Shown here one piece after another: positions 19,689-25,982 of a stretch of 64,000 bases of DNA. Each line of letters begins with the position of its first letter. Position 1 is the first letter of the stretch. The position numbers were made by a program, and so were the translations under genes. The stretch is from [Mycobacterium] crassicus. GTDB lineage: Bacteria; Actinomycetota; Actinomycetes; Mycobacteriales; Mycobacteriaceae. The stretch covers positions 3,516,800-3,580,799 of the forward strand of contig NZ_CP084029.1 in NCBI RefSeq assembly GCF_020181615.1. The letters run 5' to 3'. Under the pieces are notes generated by a model that had not been told where the DNA came from, did no database searches, and saw nothing but the letters and a program-made list of their open reading frames with translations.

Positions 19689-19820
19689 GGTTGAGTTCAC
19701 AGCCACCCGGAAGACGCGTCAGCCACGCAAACCAGGGAGGCCCACTCCCGAGCTTGTCATCCGTGAAGGTGAAATCGCATCGACGCGATCCAACAGTACG
19801 AATTTCGACTGATGGAGTAA
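19689..19820 (+). promoter_or_regulatory. Leader of the second STAS gene, matching the first
   Basis: Contains GGTTGAGTTCACAGCC (19689-19704) and the GATCCAACAG...GACTGATGGAG block (about 19790-19816), both shared with the region before 14258. The stretch between them is about 35 bp longer here and not conserved. Confidence 0.5.
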
Positions 19821-19825
19821 TCGAA

Positions 19826-20260
19826 ATGCCCGCATTGAGAGCGACCGGGTCGCTGTTTCCGGCCCCGCGAATAGATACCGCACCGCCGACCGATAGCTGG
19901 AAGAGCCACACCGCCCGTTCCGTCACCCGATGGGGACGTTCGGGCGCGGTGATCAGCGTGAACGGCGAACTCGACGCCTCCAACTCCGGTCAACTGGCGG
20001 ACCACGTGCAGCGCTCCTCCAGGTTTTGCGAGTGGCTGATCCTTGACCTGCACGCTCTGGAATTTATTGGTACTACTGGCTTTTCGGCGCTCAAGATGAT
20101 CACCGGCAGGTGCGCCGACACCAATGTCTACTGCACGATGGTGCCCGGCGTTGCGGTAACGCGCCTGTTGCGGATCTGCGACCCCGCAGGCGCGCTGCCC
20201 ACCACGGCGTCGGTGACAGACGCGCTGGCCGGCGTGCAGAGCTTCCGGCCTGCCCTCTGA
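19826..20260 (+). CDS. STAS-domain anti-sigma factor antagonist (paralogue 2)
   Basis: 144 residues, clearly paralogous to the protein at 14258: SVNGELDASNSGQLADHVQ, CEWLILDLHALEFIGTTGF, RLLRICDP. At the phospho-site it reads GTTG (Thr83-Thr84) where the first copy has GTVG. The ATG at 19826 is supported by the conserved GATGGAG leader; the frame upstream is closed by TAA. It ends 6 bp before the convergent cutinase gene. Predicted to bind an RsbW-type kinase, either RsbW at 23801 or the MEDS protein at 15242. Confidence 0.85.
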   Translation: MPALRATGSLFPAPRIDTAPPTDSWKSHTARSVTRWGRSGAVISVNGELDASNSGQLADHVQRSSRFCEWLILDLHALEFIGTTGFSALKMITGRCADTNVYCTMVPGVAVTRLLRICDPAGALPTTASVTDALAGVQSFRPAL

Positions 20261-20266
20261 ACGCGC

Positions 20267-20998
20267 TCATCTGCCAAAGGGAGCCCCAGTCACAGCAGCG
20301 TTTTCGTGGCCCCGTAGTCGCCCGGCGGCGAAGTCGGCCGCCTGGTCCACCATCGTGCCGTCCGCGGCATAACTGTCGTGTGCGGCGAAGTTGACCCCGT
20401 CGGAGCAGACCGCATCCTCCGGGGCGCACAACTGCATGGTCTTGGCCTGGTACAACGGCCCGATCACGATCTTCGGTTCGTTGAGGAAGTTCATCGCCCG
20501 CTCGTTCGGCATGGCGAACAACACCACCGCGGCAACATGATCGGCGACGTTCGGATCCAACGGCTTGGGCACGGTCGCCGGGTCGACGTCATCGGGCACC
20601 TGGGCCGAGGTGACGAAACCCATCACCGCAGCACCCTGGGAATAACCACCCAGCACCATCTTGGTTTTAGGGCACTCGGTCGCCCGCGAGACGACGTGCG
20701 CGCCCGCGTCCCGAATACCGTCGACACCGGTGTCCCACTGGTCGGTGGCCGGATAGTTCACCGCGTAGACAGCTGGCGGAACATCGTTCACACGTGCACC
20801 CAGCGCCTTGACGAACGCCTGCCCGGTCGGCCCGATTCCGGGCGGTTCACCGGTGCCGCGCGCGAACACCACTTCGGTGTCGGGGCACGACGCCTCCGGC
20901 GCGGCCGAGACTTTAGGGGGGAAAAGGATTGCGGCGCTGACACCGGGTGCCACGATCAGTGCAGGGACAAGGGAGCAGACGAGGTCACGCGCGGGCAT
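20267..20998 (-). CDS. Secreted cutinase-family serine esterase
   Basis: 243 residues with an N-terminal signal (MPARDLVCSLVPALIVAPG) and a mature cutinase fold: CPDTEVVFARGTGEPPGIG, nucleophile motif GGYSQGAAV, acid in LCAPEDAVC and histidine in AAHDSYAADG. Four cysteines in the family positions would form two disulfides. Mycobacterial cutinase-like proteins act as lipases or phospholipases outside the cell. An in-frame GTG at 21016 is an alternative start. A weak SigF-like pair (GGTTT, 16 bp, GGGCAC) overlaps that GTG. Confidence 0.87.
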   Translation of the reverse strand: MPARDLVCSLVPALIVAPGVSAAILFPPKVSAAPEASCPDTEVVFARGTGEPPGIGPTGQAFVKALGARVNDVPPAVYAVNYPATDQWDTGVDGIRDAGAHVVSRATECPKTKMVLGGYSQGAAVMGFVTSAQVPDDVDPATVPKPLDPNVADHVAAVVLFAMPNERAMNFLNEPKIVIGPLYQAKTMQLCAPEDAVCSDGVNFAAHDSYAADGTMVDQAADFAAGRLRGHENAAVTGAPFGR

Positions 20999-21137
20999 GT
21001 CGGTGTAGGTGCCCACATCGGCCTCGGCTCAAACCCATTATTTCAATTGATTTTTTGTGATTATTTGTCAGCGCCGGTCTATGGACAACGGCCACCCACG
21101 TTCGAAAAGTACTGACCGGCAGGCCGAGTCGGCGGGA

Positions 21138-21293
21138 TCAATACCAGTGGCGTCGGCCGCCGACCGGGCGCCCGACCAGCCCCAGCAGCCAGAACACCGC
21201 ACCGATCACCAGCAAGGCGACCCCGATCGCCCACAGGAGATAGACCCCGAACACCAGCCCCAGGATCAACAGGACCAGACCGAGCCCGATCAT
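21138..21293 (-). CDS. Small hydrophobic protein, DUF6131-like, 51 aa
   Basis: Two hydrophobic helices (MIGLGLVLLILGLVFGVYLL and AIGVALLVIGAVFWLLG) are followed by a short basic tail ending GGRRHWY. This matches the small DUF6131 proteins of mycobacteria in length and tail. Probably a membrane peptide of unknown role. ATG 21293; no strong ribosome site. A SigF-type promoter lies 45-70 bp upstream, which supports it as a real expressed gene. Confidence 0.7.
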   Translation of the reverse strand: MIGLGLVLLILGLVFGVYLLWAIGVALLVIGAVFWLLGLVGRPVGGRRHWY

Positions 21294-21337
21294 GACGGGT
21301 CCAGGGTCTTGAGTGTCGTCACTGTCATGGTGGGGGG

Positions 21338-21364
21338 TTACCCATGCCAGGATGCCGCGAAACC
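21338..21364 (-). promoter_or_regulatory. SigF-type promoter of the DUF6131-like gene
   Basis: On the minus strand GGTTT (21364-21360), 16 bp, GGGTAA (21343-21338), then about 45 bp to the ATG. Both boxes fit the SigF consensus with a single mismatch in the last base of the -10. Confidence 0.6.
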
Positions 21365-21389
21365 CGGGCAGCGGGTATCCCGCTCAGCG

Positions 21390-21734
21390 TCAGAAGGCGA
21401 CGAACAGTGCCAACAGGTCGATCGCCAACAGTGCCCAGCCCGCCAGTGGGACAAGGAATCCGCGCGGTAGTCGGGCTGTGAAGAACGAGGCCAGGACTGT
21501 CAGTCCGGCGATGACCGGGGCGCCGTAGTACAGCACGCCGAACAGGACTCCCCCCGGTCCGAGGCCAGGGCATTCGACGGTACTGCAGGCGGCGGCGCTC
21601 ATCACCGCCCCCACCGCAAAGGTCATCACCAGGGCGGCGCCGACGATGGTCAGCACGGCCAGAACCCAATTGATCCAGAACCGGGCAGGATGGGCGCCGG
21701 TCCCACGCGGTATCGGCATCGGCTCTCCGGTCAC
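21390..21734 (-). CDS. Small multi-pass membrane protein, unknown function
   Basis: 114 residues with three or four predicted membrane segments (WVLAVLTIVGAALVMTFAVG, GGVLFGVLYYGAPVIAGLTV, GFLVPLAGWALLAIDLLALF) and one outer or inner loop with two cysteines (ACSTVECPG). GTG 21734 is preceded by GGAGGTGG. No named family recognised. Confidence 0.7.
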   Translation of the reverse strand: MTGEPMPIPRGTGAHPARFWINWVLAVLTIVGAALVMTFAVGAVMSAAACSTVECPGLGPGGVLFGVLYYGAPVIAGLTVLASFFTARLPRGFLVPLAGWALLAIDLLALFVAF

Positions 21735-21798
21735 AGCGCCACCTCCCCGGCTGCCTATGCGTGCACCATCGTCACGTATCGGTGGTTTGAGCCATCAG

Positions 21799-22188
21799 TC
21801 AATACTTGTCGCAGGTCTTCGAGATCGGGCCAATCAGATTGACGAACTCCGCGGCCTCCGGGACGCCCTGGGCCTGTTGGAGCATCTCTTCGCGCTGCTG
21901 CGGCGGCGCTGCGAGGAAATTCTGCAGGAAGGACTGCGCCATCGGTGCGGCGTTGAACTCTGCGGCCACCTTCGGTGACTGCGCGTTCATGGCGGCCACC
22001 ACCTGCGAGTAGTTGCATGTGGTGCTGATCGCCGGGTTCTGGGACCACAGGCCCGGCTGGCCCGGCTGAACAGGCTGACTCGGCTGGGCAGGTTGCGGTT
22101 CGGCGCTCGCCAGCCCGGTGCCGGCCGCCAACGCCAGTGCGAATCCGCCGGCGAAGGTGGCGATTCTGGTCAAAGATGTTGTGCTCAT
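21799..22188 (-). CDS. Secreted hemophore-related protein (Rv1174c/TB8.4-like), copy 1
   Basis: 129 residues. A signal peptide ends near GLASAEP, followed by a Pro/Gln linker made of PAQPSQPVQPGQPG. The conserved domain begins TTCNYSQVVAAMNAQSP, contains FLQNFLAAPP and ends TCDKY. Two cysteines bracket the domain. This is the secreted helical family that includes Rv1174c and the haem-carrier Rv0203; haem binding here is inferred only from family. A related copy lies at 25469-25801 on the other side of sigF. Divergent from a cutinase. Confidence 0.82.
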   Translation of the reverse strand: MSTTSLTRIATFAGGFALALAAGTGLASAEPQPAQPSQPVQPGQPGLWSQNPAISTTCNYSQVVAAMNAQSPKVAAEFNAAPMAQSFLQNFLAAPPQQREEMLQQAQGVPEAAEFVNLIGPISKTCDKY

Positions 22189-22283
22189 TGGTGTAGCTAC
22201 CCTTCAGTCGCTGCCGGACCGGATCGGTGACGGCACCGCAGTAGGCTTGCCGTTTTCGCCGGGGCTAAACCACGGTTTGCCGT

Positions 22284-22985
22284 GTGGCCTCAGTGGGTAT
22301 CGGACGAAATGCTGTGATTGCACGGATACTCACCGCAGCGGGCCTGTGCGGCTCGATGCTGCTGCCCTGGCCCGCCGGCGATGCGGTCGCGTCTAGCTGC
22401 CCCGATATCGAGGTGATCTTCGCTCGCGGCACCGCTGAGCCGCCCGGCGTCGGGTGGATCGGCCAACAGTTCATCGACGCACTGAGGTGGCGCGCCGCCG
22501 GCCGGCCCATGGACGTCTACCCGGTCGACTTCCCGTCCGTGCCCGACTTCGCTCCCACCACTTCCGGGGTGGCCGACGCGAGCAGCCATATCCGGGACAC
22601 GGCAGCAGCCTGCCCCGCGACTTCGATGGTGCTCGGCGGGTACTCGCGGGGAGCCGCCCTCATCGGCTACGCCACCGAGCCCGCGGCTGCGGGGTTCGGA
22701 GTTCCCTTGCCGCCCGAAGTGGCCGGCCACGTCGCCGCGGTTGTGCTGCTGGGCAAACCGTCCGACGCCTACTTGGGCTCGATCGGCGCACCGCCGGTGA
22801 AACTCGGCCCCGGATACGCGGTCAGGAGCATCGACCTGTGCGCGCCCGGCGACCCGATCTGTTCGGCGGGCGCCGACGGCGCCGCGCACGCCGCCTACGC
22901 CGCGAACGGTATGACCACGCAGGCGGCGGACTTCGCCATCGCACAGCTAAGGCCGCCAGAAACGCTTTCAGATCAGCCGATTTGA
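22284..22985 (+). CDS. Cutinase-family protein with altered oxyanion motif
   Basis: 233 residues with an N-terminal hydrophobic signal and a cutinase fold: CPDIEVIFARGTAEPPGVG, VYPVDFPS, acid in LCAPGDPIC, histidine in GAAHAAYAANG. The nucleophile motif reads GGYSRGAAL instead of GYSQG. The family glutamine after the serine helps form the oxyanion hole, so the Arg replacement could change or weaken catalysis. GTG 22284 was taken; GTG at 22314 is possible. Ends 30 bp before the convergent sigF stop. Confidence 0.83.
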   Translation: MASVGIGRNAVIARILTAAGLCGSMLLPWPAGDAVASSCPDIEVIFARGTAEPPGVGWIGQQFIDALRWRAAGRPMDVYPVDFPSVPDFAPTTSGVADASSHIRDTAAACPATSMVLGGYSRGAALIGYATEPAAAGFGVPLPPEVAGHVAAVVLLGKPSDAYLGSIGAPPVKLGPGYAVRSIDLCAPGDPICSAGADGAAHAAYAANGMTTQAADFAIAQLRPPETLSDQPI

Positions 22986-23015
22986 TGGCGATCTGCGCCG
23001 TCGCGCGGACCGGCT

Positions 23016-23804
23016 CTACTGAAGCTGTTCCCGCATCCGGGCCAGCGACTTGGCCAGCAAGCGTGATACGTGCATCTGCGAGATACCGACCCGCTCAGCG
23101 ATCTGCGTCTGTGTCATCGACTCGAAGAACCGCAGCACCAGCACGGTGCGTTCCCGCTCCGGAAGTGCGTTGAGCAAGGGCCGCAACGCCTCTCGATCAT
23201 CAATCCGGACCAGGCCGGCGTCGATATCACCCAGGGTGTCGGCGATCGACCGGGCGTCGTCCTCGTCGGACTTGCCGCCGCTGTCGATCGACAACGTGTT
23301 GTAGGAGCTGCCCGCAACCAATCCTTCGACCACCTCGTCGCGGCTGATCTCCAACTCCTGAGCCAGCTCTGAGGCCGTGGGGGCGCGGCCGAGACGTTGT
23401 GACAGTTCGGCCGTCGCCACCCCGAGCCTCAGGTGCAGCTCTTTTAGCCGGCGGGGCACCTTGACCGACCAGCTGTTGTCGCGGAAGTGCCGCCGGACTT
23501 CACCCATGATGGTCGGCACCGCGAATGAGACGAAATCCGAACCGGTCTCGACGTCGAATCGGGTGACGGCGTTGACCAGCCCGACCCGCGCGACCTGGAC
23601 CAGATCGTCGCGCAGCTCGCCACGACCCTCGAAACGACGTGCGATGTGGTCGGCCAGCGGCAGGCACCGCTCCACGATCTTGTCCTTGCGGTTGCGGTAA
23701 TCAGCCGATTCGGAATCGTATTGCGCGAGTTCGCGAAACAGGTCGCCGACATCGGAGTACTCCGAGCCGGACTGTGAGCCACCTGGGGCGGCGCGCCGGG
23801 TCAC
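23016..23804 (-). CDS. sigF: RNA polymerase sigma factor SigF
   Basis: 262 residues, group 3 stress/sporulation-type sigma factor. Region 2 contains HIARRFEGRGELRDDLVQVA and the promoter-melting stretch DFVSFAVPTIMGEVRRHFRD; region 3 has WSVKVPRRLKELHLRL; region 4 ends in the helix-turn-helix TQTQIAERVGISQMHVSRLL. GTG 23804 was chosen because it overlaps the rsbW stop by 4 bp and gives the M. tuberculosis length; a longer frame runs back through rsbW. Released by anti-anti-sigma action, it should read the GTTT/GGGTA promoters listed in this window. Confidence 0.97.
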   Translation of the reverse strand: MTRRAAPGGSQSGSEYSDVGDLFRELAQYDSESADYRNRKDKIVERCLPLADHIARRFEGRGELRDDLVQVARVGLVNAVTRFDVETGSDFVSFAVPTIMGEVRRHFRDNSWSVKVPRRLKELHLRLGVATAELSQRLGRAPTASELAQELEISRDEVVEGLVAGSSYNTLSIDSGGKSDEDDARSIADTLGDIDAGLVRIDDREALRPLLNALPERERTVLVLRFFESMTQTQIAERVGISQMHVSRLLAKSLARMREQLQ

Positions 23805-24238
23805 CGCCCGGCTTCCGCCCGTCGGGTTGTCAGGGTCACTCCGAATACCGCGACCGGGCTTCCGCTTTCGTGACCATCGCGGAACGTCCGCACATCGTCC
23901 ACCAGCGACGTGAGCACGTGCCAACTGAAACTTCCCGGCGACAGCACTTCGGCGCCGTCGCAGGCGGCCGAGGCCTCGATCGTCACATCGTCGTCATGCG
24001 GATCGATAACCACTGTCAACGTCGCATCCGGTGTCGCGCAGCGGATCAGCAGGGTACACAGCTCATCGATCGCCAGTCGCAGGTCGGCTACTTTGTCGAC
24101 GTCGAGGTCCTCGAATGTGGCGATCGCACCGACCAACATGCGTACCACCGCCAGACTCTCGAGTCGCGGGGTCACCCGCAGTTCGACGGCCCGTTCGCTG
24201 CACGGCCGTGGGATCCGCGCGCTCTGAATGTCGGTCAT
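23801..24238 (-). CDS. rsbW: Anti-sigma factor RsbW (UsfX)
   Basis: 145 residues of the GHKL anti-sigma family that holds SigF inactive. The core reads LAVVRMLVGAIATFEDLDVD, then LRLAIDELCTLLIRCA at the N-box position, and SFSWHVLTSLVDDVRTF near the end. ATG 24238 follows a GGGAGG ribosome site; a longer in-frame reading is not conserved. Translationally coupled to sigF (GTGA). Its promoter at 24398-24423 is SigF-type, so the pair is autoregulated with a long leader of about 150 nt. Confidence 0.93.
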   Translation of the reverse strand: MTDIQSARIPRPCSERAVELRVTPRLESLAVVRMLVGAIATFEDLDVDKVADLRLAIDELCTLLIRCATPDATLTVVIDPHDDDVTIEASAACDGAEVLSPGSFSWHVLTSLVDDVRTFRDGHESGSPVAVFGVTLTTRRAEAGR

Positions 24239-24397
24239 TGAGCCTCCCGGCGAAATCGGACCGAGACCACTGCTGCTGCTGAGCGCCAATCGACTGGTCA
24301 CGAACGTCACCTGCCCGCACCGTCGCAGGTGCCGCTGTGACTCGCAATGGTCAACAGCGCATGACCGGCTGCCCGGAGATCAGTCATGGGGGTGTCT

Positions 24398-24423
24398 ATA
24401 CCCGGTCACCAGCGCATTCAACC
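24398..24423 (-). promoter_or_regulatory. SigF autoregulatory promoter of rsbW-sigF
   Basis: On the minus strand GGTTG (24423-24419), 15 bp, GGGTAT (24403-24398). The -10 is perfect and the -35 differs from GGTTT in one base. SigF drives rsbW-sigF in M. tuberculosis, so position and sequence agree. Confidence 0.75.
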
Positions 24424-24458
24424 ATCAATTTCGACTATTTTCGACAGTGAGACGCAAA

Positions 24459-24487
24459 CGGCCCGGCTGGAAAAACCAACCGGGCCG
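24459..24487 (-). terminator. Hairpin terminator after usfY
   Basis: 12-bp stem (CGGCCCGGCTGG paired with CCAACCGGGCCG, one G-U type mismatch) and a loop of five A (T on the transcribed sense). It lies 16 bp after the usfY stop and before the SigF promoter, so usfY and rsbW-sigF are likely separate transcripts. Confidence 0.6.
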
Positions 24488-24502
24488 CTTGACATCTCAG
24501 GG

Positions 24503-24814
24503 TCAACTGGTGGAGTGCTGCCGATGCACCTCAGGGTGGGCCAGGTGCCACTCATGATTCACCTTGCCGATCCGGCGATGTTCGATGACCAGCCACAGTG
24601 CGCCCAGTGCGGCGGCAATCACCGCGACGGCGGCCACCTCCACACCCTGGCGGTCGTGTCCGGTCCCGAACGCGGTGAGGCAGGCGATCCCGGTGACCAT
24701 CCCTACCACCAGCAGCGCATAGCCAGGCCAGCCCATCACGTCGATGACGGCGCGGCCGGCATGCGGTCGAGTCGTCCGGACGTGGTCAACAGGGTCGTGA
24801 AATGTATCGCCCAT
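24503..24814 (-). CDS. usfY: UsfY family membrane protein
   Basis: 103 residues. The start MGDTFHDPVDHVRTTRPHAG is the UsfY signature. Two membrane helices (GYALLVVGMVTGIACLTAFG and VEVAAVAVIAAALGALWLVI) are followed by EHRRIGKVNHEW. It occupies the same place as Rv3288c upstream of rsbW-sigF. Function unknown; in other mycobacteria the gene belongs to the SigF stress group. No SigF box was found within 170 bp upstream. Confidence 0.88.
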   Translation of the reverse strand: MGDTFHDPVDHVRTTRPHAGRAVIDVMGWPGYALLVVGMVTGIACLTAFGTGHDRQGVEVAAVAVIAAALGALWLVIEHRRIGKVNHEWHLAHPEVHRQHSTS

Positions 24815-24990
24815 TTGCAGTTCCTCTCCTGAATCGTCCGGCCAATCCGGAAGGCGTGCCCAGGAGATTGTCTTCGGTAAGTCCGACCTGCGCCCGCCCG
24901 AAATCTATCGTAGGCCGATGTGTTGCGTTTCAGGTTCGCTTTCCAGATGCTTCACAGGTATCTCGCAGTAAATCTGTGACCTGCGCGTGA

Positions 24991-25371
24991 TCAGCCCATA
25001 CCGATGATCGGTGGGGCGCTCATCATCAGGACGAACAGCATCAATGACATAAGGAACCAGCCGGCGCCCTGCCAGCCCCACCAGGTGCCACGTGCGCGCC
25101 ACACCTGATAGGTCCGCAGGAATGCCCGCAGGCCGCCACCGGCCAGGATCGCCGGCCCGCCCAGACCGAGCACCGTCCGGTAAGGCCGCCCGCACGCAAC
25201 GGTGGCCGACACGGGGTCGCAGGAACCGGCCCAGAATGTCGCCAGCACAACGAACATCACACCGGCGGCGGTGATCACGCCGGCGAATCGAATCGCCGTG
25301 CGCACCTCCTCGTCCTCTTGCCCCAACCGGTCGCCGCCGGGACCGGACAGTGATGGCGTGCGGCGTTCCAT
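24991..25371 (-). CDS. Membrane protein, Rv3289c-like
   Basis: 126 residues: acidic N-terminal 30 residues, then three hydrophobic segments (FAGVITAAGVMFVVLATFWA, VLGLGGPAILAGGG, GWFLMSLMLFVLMMSAPPII) and an aromatic loop RARGTWWGWQGAG. ATG 25371 follows a GGGGGA ribosome site. Position next to usfY and length match M. tuberculosis Rv3289c. Function unknown. Confidence 0.75.
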   Translation of the reverse strand: MERRTPSLSGPGGDRLGQEDEEVRTAIRFAGVITAAGVMFVVLATFWAGSCDPVSATVACGRPYRTVLGLGGPAILAGGGLRAFLRTYQVWRARGTWWGWQGAGWFLMSLMLFVLMMSAPPIIGMG

Positions 25372-25468
25372 GTCCCCCACCGTCCGCGCTGAAGAACTCT
25401 GCGTCAAGGCGATTCACGTTTGGGGTGTCGCACACGAGTCGATCCCCGACCAAGCCGGTCGAGCGAAC

Positions 25469-25801
25469 TCAGAATTTGTCGCAGGTGCTAGCCAGCGGGC
25501 CGAAAAGCGCGACGTACTGGGCGGCGTCCGGCGAGTCCTGGGCCTCATCGACCATCTGTTGTCGCTGTGGCGGCGGCGCGGCGAGGAAATTCTGCAACCA
25601 GGACTGCGCGGCCGGCGTCGCGTTGAACTGTGCGGCAATCCCCGGTGACTGCTCGTTCATGGCAGCCACGACCTGCGAGTAACTGCACGTGGTGTTGACG
25701 GCCGGATCGGTGGCCGGATCGGCGGACGCCACTGCCAGGCCGGCAGTCAGCGCCAACGCGGCGCCCCCGCTCGCGGCGGCCAATCTCGTAAGGCCAGACA
25801 T
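25469..25801 (-). CDS. Secreted hemophore-related protein (Rv1174c/TB8.4-like), copy 2
   Basis: 110 residues. The signal peptide ends near VASADP, and the conserved domain TTCSYSQVVAAMNEQSP, WLQNFLAAPPPQRQQM, ending STCDKF, follows directly. It lacks the Pro/Gln linker of copy 1 at 21799 and is closer to Rv1174c. ATG 25801 with AGGAGAGGTGG upstream. The lysine aminotransferase (lat) block found between Rv3289c and lhr in M. tuberculosis is absent; this gene stands there instead. Confidence 0.82.
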   Translation of the reverse strand: MSGLTRLAAASGGAALALTAGLAVASADPATDPAVNTTCSYSQVVAAMNEQSPGIAAQFNATPAAQSWLQNFLAAPPPQRQQMVDEAQDSPDAAQYVALFGPLASTCDKF

Positions 25802-25982
25802 CACTCGGCCACCTCTCCTTTTTCGGGCGCCGGACACTCACCGGCGGGCTCGCCGAGGGGTTCCCGTTTACCAGGGCAGCCAAACTCCGCTCCCCGCAGC
25901 CGCTCCTGGCAGATACCCGCCAACGTGGAACACAAAACCGCAGTACCCGGCATCGCGGCCACACAGTTGGCACCATGGCTGG

